Shown one piece after another: positions 1-11,252 of a stretch of 64,000 bases of DNA. The notes beneath the pieces were generated by a model that was not told where the DNA came from, made no database searches, and worked only from the letters and a program-made list of their open reading frames with translations. Each line of letters begins with the position of its first letter. The first letter of the stretch is position 1. This DNA comes from Lunularia cruciata. Lineage: Eukaryota; Streptophyta; Marchantiopsida; Lunulariales; Lunulariaceae. Where the stretch lies: the NCBI GenBank assembly GCA_948567375.1, contig OX419758.1:28711001-28775000 (forward strand), in the 5' to 3' direction. The translations under genes were made by a program, and so were the position numbers.

Positions 1-688
1 TACATCCACCAAAGAGTTCTCATGTGATGTGTGATCCATTGAAAGAAATTGACCAAAGAGCCTTTGCTATAAAATTGAGTGTTGGCCAAGTAATTTCACT
101 TTCTACCATAATTTTCTATAAGTAATCCAAAGCATAAAGAGTGAAGAGCAAAACTTTGGAGTTAGATTTTTTTTGGGTCAATAGTCTTTTTGAGCATTAA
201 TATGGTGAGAGAAAGAAGATCAATGAGAAGGAACACATTTATGATCCTCTTCTACCCAATAATAGATAAGTGGGACATGCATGTAAGGAAATGAGCTATT
301 GTAGTGGCTATACCTGATATTTTATTGTGAAATTTAGACCTTAGCTCTCCCACAATCATCCAAAACATAAGGAGCATGCAATATAAGGAGTCATGAAATC
401 TTTGGTGCAATCCAAGGAGTGGACTAAAGAACATTGAAAGATGGTATACTAGATGGATGCAAGCATTCATGAAGGATTTATGTTTGACACCTAGGTTGGA
501 GACATTGAGAAGGAGATGACTAAAAGATTGTAGACAATTGCAACAAAAAAAGATCTACAAGCAACGTTTGGAAGGTGGCCAACTAAAAGGACCCTCCACT
601 ACAAGAACTTGTGTCATTCTTAATAAATTTGTTTCGTCCAAATTAAAAAACTTAGGTAACCATTAATCAAGAAATCTTGTTTGAGCAT
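1..688. other. No gene seen
   Basis: Low-CpG, AT-rich sequence with frequent stops in all frames. I recognise no transposon domain. Short open frames on the minus strand have no protein-like character. Confidence 0.5.
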
Positions 689-692
689 GTAC

Positions 693-1384
693 TATAACAC
701 CCATTTGTGCATGTGTGTGGTATTGTGATATTTAGCTTGGTATTACTAGTACTTAAGAGATATTATTTATATAGAGATAAAGGATAGTTCTATATATGTC
801 ATGGTTAGCTAAAGTGAGTCATAGCTAAGATAGAGGGGACCTTACTTTAGAGGAAGTAGAAAAGATGAGCACCACTATTTTGGATTTTAGTGTGTTGACT
901 TGGTATTATTCCTAGGTGTTTGGCTTTGAGGAAAGAGTTGAGAACTCTTGGGCCCGCAAGCCTTTTTGTTTTGGAATCTTCTTTAGTCCAAGGATAGCCC
1001 ATGTGAAGGAATCCTTGACTTAGTGGTTGGGTCAAGATAAGACCACATGCTTAGGGGAATATGCTAATGTGAATGGATATTCCTTTCTACTTTTTGACTT
1101 TACTTGACTTTTAGTCTAGTAACTTGAGTTACAGCAATAATTAGTAACTTTGGTACGTAGCTATTTCACAAGTATATAAACAAGGGGTGAGGAGGTACTC
1201 ATCATCCTTTCATTTGCAACAATATCTCTCTCATTGAGTTCTCTAGTGAGCAATGTCTTGAGTCTTGGAGTGTTAGCCTTGGAGGAGTATGATGGAGTTG
1301 AGGTTCCTTGCCTTCTTAGTCCATGGTACGCTACCATAATAGCCATCAGAGGTTCATCCTAAGTGAGAGACAGGCCGGCTCACA
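693..1384 (+). mobile_element. Solo LTR, TGTAACACCC family, copy 1
   Basis: A 692-bp sequence repeated six more times in this window, complete or partial. The consensus ends are TGTAACACCC and GGCTCACA, i.e. TG...CA as in LTRs; here TG has become TA. It is flanked by the 4-bp duplication GTAC at 689-692 and 1385-1388. A TATA-like tatataaac lies near 1,171, followed by the conserved R/U5 part, so the LTR is in plus orientation. No primer-binding site follows it and no partner LTR bounds an interior, so I call it a solo LTR. The start motif is typical of plant Ty3/gypsy LTRs. Confidence 0.85.
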
Positions 1385-1479
1385 GTACACCAAGGAGCAA
1401 TCATCACTTGGAGTCGTATTCTCAATTGACATGCTTGAGAAATGATCAAGGAGCTTGAATAAGATGGAGGAGCAACTTT

Positions 1480-2830
1480 ATTGGCCCCATTGACCATCCA
1501 CTTCTACATGGGGCTAAACCTACTCAACAAACTTTTTTTGATGAAAAACTCATTCCGGAGATGCAAATTAACCATAACAAGTAAGTATATGGAGGTGCAT
1601 AAGGACAAGATTCCTACCAAGTAGAAGAGATAAACCTCAACAAGACCCACCTGAACTGCCAAGAAGTCTCAAAGAAACCCACAAGAGGTGGATTTAGCCT
1701 CCAAAGAAGACACAGCCAAAGACAGAAAGGAGGCTAAAGAAGAAGAAGGCATTACTTTGTAGGGCCAAGTCCAAGGGAGAGCTTGAATATGATAATGTGA
1801 AGTTTTCACCTCCAAGAAATGAATATCAAGTTGGAAGAAGCCATCAAGCCAAAGACCAATAAATCTTCAGGACAAAGAACTAATCTCTCCTATGCCTACC
1901 TTTGGAGACAAAAATTCATGGAGCAGAGGGAAGAGAAACAAAGAACAAAAAGAGATATAAGACAAAGGAAGAGATATTACTAACGGAATTGTTTATGAAG
2001 ATAAAGATGTGGTAACAAACAAAAGATTAATGTATGCATTTGATGAAGTATCTTTTGTGATGAATTCTATTTTCCCATTATTGAAGTACTTCAAGAGGAT
2101 CTTACCTTAGTATAAGGAAGCTTAGTTAGAGATAGTAGACGACACCTCCTTGCCTTCTTGGTGAAAAAAATTGCATACAAATGAGCACGCACTAAAGGCA
2201 AAGAATGACCAGTGCAAGAAGAAGGTAGAGAAGAACAAAAAATTTTACAAGGAGGAATGCAAGAGAGGAGACACCTTATTGTAGGAGAACTAAGAACTCA
2301 AGATGAAAAATTCTTCACTAGCTACAGAGAAAAATACTTGCCAAGATGAAGTACAAAGAGCCAAAGAAGACCTGAGTGCTCTTCAAGTGACAAGCACTTA
2401 AAAGCAAAAGTGGGTGGAGACTGAAATGTAGAAGTGAGAAGCAAACTTTGAACAAAGCACAAAGAGATCTAGAGCATGAATAGGATAGGAATATCATCTT
2501 GAGTTAATGATAAAAGAATATTAAAAGGAGACCAATCTTTGGTTCAAGACCTTGCAAGTCAAGATGCAAAAAGAGAAGGAAGAGTAGTCCACAAACACAG
2601 AAAAGATGTAGGAAGAGATCATTGCCAAAGTACAAGCCTCTGGTTACTACTCTAAATGAGGTAGATGCAAAGGTGATGAAGACAATGAAGATCTTTGAAA
2701 CCATCTGATGACTCTTGCAAAAGAAGTATCAAAAGGATGGATGACAAAATAAAGCTACACAAGATGAAGTTATAGATCCAAGCCCTTAGCAAGACAACAT
2801 CTGAAGACCTTGGAATATATCATTTTAATT
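1480..2830 (+). pseudogene. Decayed coiled-coil protein frame
   Basis: Reading the plus strand across stops and shifts gives long runs rich in Lys, Glu and Gln, with heptad-like stretches around 2,200-2,700. No enzymatic motif is visible. It resembles in style, though not clearly in sequence, the frames at 4.5-6.0 kb and on the minus strand at 42.6-45.8 kb. It may be the Gag-like protein of an unrecognised or non-autonomous retroelement, or a host gene captured by one. Stops are mainly TAG and TGA at positions fitting former Trp or Gln codons. Confidence 0.35.
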
Positions 2831-4490
2831 GTAAATCTTATAGAACACAAAGATAGGAAATTTTGTGAATCTTTGGACATCTTAGGAACCAGAGAGATAG
2901 CATATTATAGGGAGAGGGAGGATTGAACTTCTCCTTAAGACAACTAGAGTGGAAGCTAGTTCTTTGAAGTTGGATTTTTTGTAGTTGAATTCCTTGCAAG
3001 ATAGTTCTTTGTTGTTAGGCATCTTTGTAGTACAAATCTTTGGAATAGTAACCCAAAGAAAATAGTAAGAACATTCGTTGGAGAAAAATTATTTTCCTCC
3101 AAAGACAAGTCAGAAATAATTATAATAAACAAGATAAGAAATTGTACATTATAAACAGATAAGAAGATTTTGATTGCAAATATTAATACTTTCACTTTTG
3201 ATAGAGATCTTTGCATGTCTTAGCTTATTAGCTGTTAGATCGCTTGGGTCTCAAATGGCTTTTTGCTACTTAAGGCTTCCATTTAATGTAAATTTCATTT
3301 AATTGGTCAAGGATAAATAAAGTGAAAGAGCTCTTTGTTCCTTTGCTTTATTCCAAGTACTAATGTTAGTTCTTTGTAGGGTGGATGTTTGAGGAATCTT
3401 TGTAGTGAGAGTATTGAGTGCTTGTGTGTTTAATCCTTAGTAATTAGGGCCTTGTGTGTGATCCTTGGTGTAGTGTGATGCCCAGATTTTTGCATTATTA
3501 TTTACTTATTTATTTCATCTTTATTTATGAGGAAATGATAGTTTACTACATTCTTCTTGGAGGAAGCCCTTAGATATAACGTTCTTCAGAGTTATGCCCA
3601 AAGATCCAAGAACCTAAAGGAGAGACCATAAGTTAGAAGGTCAGCTAAAGGAAGAATGCCAAATTGAAACTAGGGCAAAGAATGCTCAAGGGAAAATAGA
3701 TTTCTTGGAGAAGAATGTTGGCACAAAGATATCTATACAAAATAACCTTTGGCCCGGAAGCACTTTGGTAAAGATCAAAACTCAGCCAAATGAGTTTGCT
3801 CTAGTCACTTTTCATCCCAAAGTCAATAAATATCAGGAAATATGCACCCCTTTGAATGTACCACCACCTAGTTCAAGGATGACCATTTTATTTCAAGAGG
3901 GGTGGTTTGCATTTGGAGGAAGACTATTTGCATTTGGCTCATTACCTGCCTTAATAACTAAGAACATTAAGGACAATTTTTGCCATGCGTGGATGGTACC
4001 ACACGTTAAATGAATGAAAAGGACCCAAAGGAGTGGCCAACCACTTCTTGGTTGGAAAATGGCTGAAAGCTTTGCCTATATAGAAAAGTGTGGAATGATC
4101 AATTCCACTTTTCACAATGTTTGTATTGTCTTTAGTCTTGGATCATAACTTTACTTCACAACTAAGTACTTGTGTTTACACTTTACATAGCTTTTGGCCA
4201 ACCCACATTTTCCTTGTTCCTTTAGCAATCAAGCAAAGCTTGTATTTGTCTAGAAGCCAATGAGAAGGCCTCCAAAGCCATCCTTAGAAGTCTAGTAGTA
4301 AATCAGTGGGTATTGTATTGTAAAAGAGAAGTGATCCAAAGCAAGCATTTAGGTTTCTTGCTCTAGGGTTGGGATTTGACAGATTTTGAGATGATTTATG
4401 AGACAATCGTTAGGAAAGAGAAGAATAGTGGGGATTTGAGAGAAAATCCCTATGCTTGGACCAAGGAACATTGGAAGAACATCCTCTTCC
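2831..4490. other. Unassigned, possible LTR-like promoter
   Basis: No domain recognised. A TATA-like tatatag at 4,077-4,083, followed by pyrimidine-rich sequence, looks like an LTR or retroelement promoter, but I find no second copy and no bounded ends. The plus-strand 102-codon frame at 3,705-4,013 has no recognisable motif. Confidence 0.3.
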
Positions 4491-4493
4491 TAG

Positions 4494-6060
4494 ATGGAAG
4501 CTCATAAGGAGGAAGAACAAAGGATGTTCCTTGGCCATTACCCTCCCATAGGGTTCTTCGCTTCCCAAGTTGATGATCAAGAAATATCAAGAAGTGGATG
4601 CAAAATTCACCAAGACAAGGATATTAGAGGAATATGTAGCATGATCCAAACCACAGAAGAAGTGGCTTTGGAAGAAGACACCAAAGAGGAAGAAAGGATC
4701 TTTTACCTTGTAGGACATTTTACCTGAGAAGACAAAGATAAACAAGAGCAATATAGAGAAGCTCAATTTGCTCCCCATCCAAAACCCTCTATGACTGAAG
4801 GAGACAAGGGAGAATGGAAAGGAGTGCATGAGAGGCCCGCAAGTACATTACAAAAACTCCTCAGCCCCACTCCTCAATCTGAATCCTTGGGAAGGAAGGT
4901 TGCACAACTAGAAGAGGAGAAGGAACTTTGGTCCAAAGTTCAAGAAGACATTTGGCCCATAGAGAAGGAAAGAGCCAATGAATAGGAGGTTGATATTGAG
5001 GCAAAGGAGACTCCAAGACTAATAGAAGAAAAATCAAAAATCCCTATCCAGCAAGAGAAAGAAGAAGAGCAAGCCAAACCACTACCAGCCAAGTTTTGGA
5101 AGGGGCTCACTTTGTCATTCATTTGGTGGGAGTAGTTTTACAGTTGATGGAACTCTAGCTATGCAAAATCAGCAAAAGTGCCCTTAAATGATATATTATA
5201 CTACCTTGGTGCATAGGATGGACAAGGATATCTACACAAAGAAATCAAAGGAGGAGGAGCTCTAGGAGATGTCAATTGAGCCAAAGATTATTTCAAGGAG
5301 GAGGCTAAGAAGGTGGATTCTTGGATGTAGGAGTTGTTCAAAGAAAAGAAGCAAAATGCTTCCCTGACCTCTGCTCACCAAAACTTGGAGAAAGAATTGG
5401 GGCAAGTATGGCTTCAATTGGGGAAGTTGCATATGGAGAAGAACAAGATGCAGCTCAACTGCAAAGATCAACTACAAGCAAGAGACAAGGAGGTGCAAAG
5501 CTTGCACCAAGAGCTAATTGATACCAAGGTTTAGAATGCTGCCTTGGAACTCCAAATGCTTGAATATAGAATGGAGGTGGCATTGCAATTGGAATCACAC
5601 ACAAAGGAGCTAGCATCAACAATGGAGAAAGAAGCCAAATGAGAGCAAATGCACAAGGTATTCAAAGAAGACTTTCAAGCAAAGTGCCTATAATTGGAGG
5701 AGAAGAAGGAAGAGGGTATCCGGCAAGTCAAAGAGGCATGGACCCAATTTTTTGGATTGCTTGAGGAAGATGCCAAAGGAAAGGTAGCAAAGGCCAAGTT
5801 TCACAAACTTAAATTGTAGATTCAAAAGGTGAAGGGGAAGACATACAATGAAGAAAAAATGGATCAGTGTGCTCTTTGTTTCTAAAGTCATACAAATAGG
5901 AAGTTCACCAAAGTGCATAATTCATAACTTCTAAAGATTGTAGATCACAAGGAGCACACCAAGGAATTTATTTTGCAGCTTGAGGGCAAAGGATGCTCCT
6001 CACAACATAGTGCAGAACCAAGAATACTTTGCTTGGTAGACTAGAGACCAAAGTGCTAGA
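4494..6060 (+). pseudogene. Decayed acidic coiled-coil protein frame
   Basis: The plus strand reads, with several stops, through Glu/Lys-rich text from 4,494 to about 5,900. Open pieces lie at 4,494-4,727, 4,791-4,985 and 5,334-5,534. The last is strongly coiled-coil-like (regular Leu, Gln, Glu and Lys spacing). A 76-codon open frame on the opposite strand at 5,688-5,918 is a mirror of this biased composition. There is no RT, protease or zinc motif. It could be the gag-like ORF of a non-autonomous element or a host-gene relic. Confidence 0.4.
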
Positions 6061-7013
6061 CTAGCTTAGTCTCTAACCTAATTTTTAGCAGTAGAACCTA
6101 GTAGCCACTTGCAAGAATTTCAAACCCACCCTCTTAAAAGAAGTTCTTTCTACATCTATAAGATAAGTACAAAACCAAAGACTTGGCCTTATAGGTAGTG
6201 TTCTTTGGTTTCATACCACCTTCCTAATCAATTTCTTCTTTAGTGTGATAACTTTGGAAAGGAATATATGATTCAAACACATACTTTGGGGAAATATTGA
6301 CAACTTTCCACACACTCATCAAAAGTTTAAGTAGGTAGGATAAGATAGAAATTAAGATTGTAACTGGTGGTAGCAGGGTAGTTAGGTCTGGCAAGGAACC
6401 TACTTAGCCATCAAAGATGGCTAAGTAGGATCCTTCAAGGCAAAGTGGATTAGTAGTAGAAAACTGTATATAAGGCTTCTGCTTGATAATGAAAGAGTTC
6501 ACTTTTCTATAGAACTTTGTATACAATCTGAAGTCTACTCTCATCAATCTATATTCACCTAGTGTTTGGCTTTGAATTCTCTTGCATAAGTAGTGGTGCA
6601 AATCTTACTATAGGAGTTCAATCATTTGAATCCCAAGTAGAGAGAGTTGGTCATTGGGTTTTGATGGTATAGAGTCACCCAACCTTGCACCTAAATATAC
6701 CCCAAAATTGGGACCATCCTAGAGTTGCCTACCCCCACACTTTGCCCATTCCCATTCCCACAAGCCCCACTTTGGCCTTCTCAACCTTCCTCTTGAGTAT
6801 TAGGGTTCAACTTAGCCCGGGTATTGGCTGAGAAGTTGAGCTTGAGTGTTCTTGAGCATTGAAGAAGAGATGATATCCAAGACAATGATTGTATTTATTG
6901 TTGAGATTTCAAAGAAGAGTTGGAGTATGTTGTTGGAATTCTACAAAATAAGCAAGGAGATCTACAAAATCAAAAAGGATATTGCTTTGAATACTTATTA
7001 TTATGATTGCCTT
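6061..7013. other. No gene seen
   Basis: Between the coiled-coil relic and element A. The 87-codon frame at 6,846-7,109 runs into the LTR of element A and so cannot be a conserved gene. Confidence 0.5.
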
Positions 7014-7017
7014 GCTT

Positions 7018-7556
7018 TGTTGTACATATATAGATTTCTATCAACATCATATACTATAGAAGCACAACTCACACATAAGTTATACATGAACTCTAAAGTG
7101 TCATACTAAGTAGTTCATTCTTCCACTTGAATCACACTCAAATCAGATCTATACTTGATCTTTCACTCCATAATCTACCAACAATTGGGTGTTGATTACA
7201 ATCAAGCCACACTCACTCTAGCTAAAATATTCTAGGTGATGCTTGCAGGATGCTGTCCATCATAGCCATGAACTCAAAAGCTCAACATTAGAGAAGTCCA
7301 ACTCTCTATAGCTGCACTTTGAAAGTATACCCCACTACTTGACCTAGGTCTCCAGCCCTAATGGTGCCATTAACAACACATCAGATGGTGCAAATGGTGC
7401 AAGTGATGGTGGATCTCACCATGTGATCAATACCCTTAGCTTGAAAAGTGGTCACCATCAAGTAGTCCATGAGAAACTACAAAAATAACTATAATTTCCA
7501 ACATTACCACTCTAATGTCCAAGCAAAATAGCTTTGGTGCTACAAATGTTGTGATA
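7018..7556 (-). repeat. 3' LTR of element A
   Basis: Homologous to 23,595-24,082 and to element B's LTR at 45,764-46,323. On the plus strand it starts TGTTGTACAT and ends near GTTGTGATA. The outer about 90 bp repeat again just inside the LTR (about 7,580-7,665). The outer edge is fixed by the GCTT target duplication. Confidence 0.8.
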
Positions 7557-7836
7557 ACTATAGTGCATAATTTTTTTTTACATAACACACATCATTGTCA
7601 ACATCACACACTATAGAAACAAAACTCATGTATATATCATACATGAACTCTAAAGTGCACATATGCTTCCTAGTGGGCCCATTAGGTCCATTTAACTCCA
7701 AATAGCCATCTACTCCAAGTATGTGACATGCCCTATGGTGGGCAAAGATAAGGAGGCTGGGCACTATTGAGCCCAATTGTAAGTTGCCTATCTGTATTCT
7801 ATACCACATAAAAGGTGAATTGGCTATAGGTCAAGT

Positions 7837-7971
7837 ACATCTAGCACATAACCACTATCCTTGAGAAACCACTATGAGGAGAGGAGTAAAACATGCCATA
7901 TGTCATCCTCTCAAATAACTATCACATACCAATATAGTATCAGCTCCACCAAAAGAGCCACATAACATACA
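7837..7971 (-). pseudogene. PHD finger domain, element A
   Basis: The minus strand reads a C4HC3 zinc finger downstream of the integrase. The ligands run Cys-x2-Cys, 11 residues, Cys-x2-(Tyr in place of Cys), 4 residues, His-x2-Cys, then a final Cys-x2-Cys. The residue before His is a TGA stop where PHD fingers usually have Trp (G-W-H). A further stop sits before the last pair. Cys4 is lost by TGT-to-TAT. Element B keeps Cys4, so the two copies together show every ligand. PHD fingers read histone H3 tails, commonly methylated or unmodified Lys4; here the inferred role is steering integration. Neighbours: integrase C-terminal region upstream, 3' LTR downstream. Confidence 0.78.
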
Positions 7972-8429
7972 CTGCAAGCCTACATGTACAAGTAAAAAGC
8001 TTGAGTCCACAGTGTCATCAATGTTTGGGAGGTGGCATGGCACACATGATCCTTCTAAACAAAACCATCATGTCCTTCAAACAGTAAGACTCCAAAAGGA
8101 AAAACCTCATGCACTCTCAAGATAGTGCAGCCTGTAGTAACATCAAGTGTTGTCAATACAGTCCGATATAAATATACATTGTCACATGGATGCAATTGAT
8201 TACTTGAGTATCTATAATCTCCTCCTCATATATTAGCATAGTGTAAGATATCCCTATGTCAAGCAATCACTAAGTTCTCAAAGGCCATTAGCATCACCCT
8301 CCAAAAGAGATGTACTTGTTGAGAACATGTGCTCATCCATACATCTAGATCATCCAAATTCAAAACTAGAATAACATCACAACAAATGGTTGTAAGTAAA
8401 TTTGGATCTCATTGATACAGTAGAAAGTA

Positions 8430-8985
8430 AGGAGAGAAGGATGCTAAGGAGGCTTGTTGGCTGAACCAATAGCCCATGGCTAACCAAGGTAATTGGAGAT
8501 CCCAATCTCCCAAGTGACCTCTTTGCAAACCAAACTTATGCAATCCTCTTCACCATTTGAACCACTCTCTTTGCTAATCCATCTGCCTTAGGGTGATTTC
8601 AAGAGGTAGTATGATGATCAATCAATGCCTTGTCATACAAGATCTAAAACTACTTGAAGAACTCTATACCCCAATCAATCAAAAACTCAATTGGTGCACC
8701 AAAATGACAAAGAGCCTGATCTAAGAATGAGTAAGCAATCCCTTTACTAAAATTGTCATGAAGTGTCACTAACTCAATCCACTTGGAGAATTGCTCCACC
8801 ATAACCAAAACATACCAATGATATCTCAAAATTAATGGTAAAGGTACAACAAAGTCCAAATTCAAATGGTAGCCCAATCCCATGATAGATAATGGTGTAA
8901 TTGTGGCATAAGAGCATTAAATGATGCTCTTACTTGGTCCCAAATTGCACATCTAAAAAAACAATTGTTATACATTAGTCTACAT
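8430..8985 (-). pseudogene. Integrase core of element A
   Basis: The open part at 8,650-8,883 (minus) contains the gypsy integrase core: a LDFVVPLP-type segment with the first Asp, FSKWIELV, and then GAPIEFLIDWG with the second Asp. Upstream, at about 8,950-9,005, is the end of the HHCC zinc-binding domain (HYWWCGM). The rest of that domain is separated by the 2.2-kb insert and resumes near 11,253 (HEDLGYFGVK). The enzyme would join element DNA to the chromosome; here it is broken by stops and the insertion. Confidence 0.85.
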
Positions 8986-9060
8986 ACCACACCACCAATA
9001 ATGAGTCTAGATATACTATATATACACTATATATGACTATATATAAACTATATATACACT

Positions 9061-11252
9061 ATTGTATATTGCCTTTCTCTCTTTAGGAATACACAAGGTG
9101 CCTAAGTATAGAGCTAATAGATAAGAGGTTAAGTGTAAATTTGTCAATACTAGTCTGAGCATGCATGTCACCCTACCTCCACTCTTGTTTTTGGTATTCT
9201 TGCTATTGGGTAGGCTAGTAATGAGCAACCTAACCTATCATCACAACATGCACTCTTGGTCTATTGGTTATCACTTCCAACATTACCAAGTAGAAATAAA
9301 CAACACTCTTAGAAGGAAAGAACCTAAGCGTAATGCTTGCACACCAATCCAAACCAACTGGACATATAAATAGGCATGAAAGCATAGAGAGGATCCAATC
9401 ATAAGAATTAAACAACTCTTCATAATTTTTGTCCAAAGTGAGCTTAAGAGCCTCCTTGCTCTATCATCAAGCAATTTCAACTTGTACTCCAAGCTTCTTC
9501 CAACATGTACTTCAGGTTTCAACCAATTTCTAATCTAAGTGGAGAATTCTATGTCTTTTTGACAAGGAAAACTCTATGCAACTCATATTGATATAACATT
9601 TTTTGTTGCTTAGATGCATGTTCTCTAGAATTTAATGGAAAGCATATGAGCTGAGCTTTCTAATGATACAAAATAAGCCAAAATAAGACCATTACATCTC
9701 CCTTGACAAGATCTCAAACTTGGCCAATTTTTTGTAGGTTTTCACCCTAATTTTGAAATCCTTAATTGAGTGTTTGCTCTTGGATCTTGGCAATTTCTAC
9801 CAGATTTCAAGATCAAAGATACACATAATCCTCAAACCCACTTCAATAACCTAAATCTTCAATCATGGACACAGAAAGGGAAGAGATGGCATTGAGTAGT
9901 GATTGAAGATAGAAATGCTCCTCTTGAGCTTCTGATAATATTTTCATTGGAACTTCTAGCATTTTTTCTCACTCTATATGGACCCTCAGCAAGCCAAATT
10001 CTCCATCATATCTATTGGTGCTCTTGTAAGCTATTTCAAAGTTTGATGCCTCAATCAAATCCCAATCCTTAGATATAGATCAATTCTTGAGCTAGGCTAA
10101 CTGTGAGCTCTATGGACCCAAGTATGCTTGATTCAAGACTCTGAATTTTGTATTTCAGGAATTTAAAAGAAACCTTTGCATAGTGGTGCAAGATCTAACC
10201 ACCAACAATACAATAGATTTTCATAAGGTGATTCAAACCACAAATTTAGAAGTGACCAAAATTCCAAACCTGATCAACATTTCAACTCCAACACATCACT
10301 CCCCAAAGCTCCAACGTCAATTGACTAGATCTGATTTAGGATTGATTAGAATCTAGAATTTCTTATGCTTAGTACTATAAATGCTTTGTCTTCTCTATAC
10401 CATTGAAAAATCATAAAAATGTTTCATGAAGCTCTCCAATTTTTTTATTTGTGCTCTTGGGTATGAGTTCTACCTCTCTTGATCCAATCAATCATATCTC
10501 CCCCAGAATCTACTCAAATCATTTGTTTACTACCTTGTAATTGTAACTTGTTAGCTTCTTTTTCCAATTGTGGTCTTCTCTTATTGAATGACCTCACTTA
10601 ACTCCTTTGATCCTTGATAAAGTCCATGCTTCTCCTATTGGGATATAAACTCTTATAAAATTGCCATTTAGCCTCTTCACTTTTTGACAAATGGACCTCA
10701 CAACTCCACCTTGAGTTCATGAGAAAAATTAACTCATTCTCCATCTATAAGAGCACATATATTGTCAAATTCCAAACTTGCTTGTAAGTAAGGACTAGAA
10801 AGATAACAAGATAAGGGTTTTCCATCACCAATTCCATGAATGCCGGCCTGAAATGTGTCACCGTCCAATCCCGTAAGCCATCATGGTGTAGAATCTAAAT
10901 TTTGGTGAGAAAGGATTTAGGAGTGGTAGATCAAGAGCATGAGACATCTCTTGCTCAAAAACTTTCCCCCGATGCTCTAATGCTCATGCTCTGTCACTCC
11001 AAAGTCCTCCTCATGCTTGAGACACCTCAAACTAAAATACCTTTTTCCCAACTCTACACCATCTATATACATCAAAGCCCTTGAAAAGGATAAGATCATA
11101 CTCCAAATGGCTAGCCACTTAAATGCACCTAGATTGCTCACATGGGAATAGCTCAACCCTGGAATCCATCATACAACCTACTCCATTTTTATGGAGATAA
11201 ACCATACTAGTTTACTTTTTCATGGGCTACGCAAACTACAACACAACAATGC
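9061..11252. other. 2.2-kb insert inside element A
   Basis: Element B reads continuously across the equivalent point (near 47,825-47,840), so this block arrived in A after the family dispersed. It begins beside a TA-rich stretch (9,010-9,060) with repeated ctatatatacac motifs. I recognise no coding domain, no LTR ends and no clear target duplication. It could be a decayed non-autonomous transposon or filler DNA. Confidence 0.6.

Noticed and set aside
847-1035. 62-codon antisense ORF also found at 26,419 and 54,135
   Set aside because: All instances are the same place in the solo LTR family; repetition comes from the repeat, not from a gene family.
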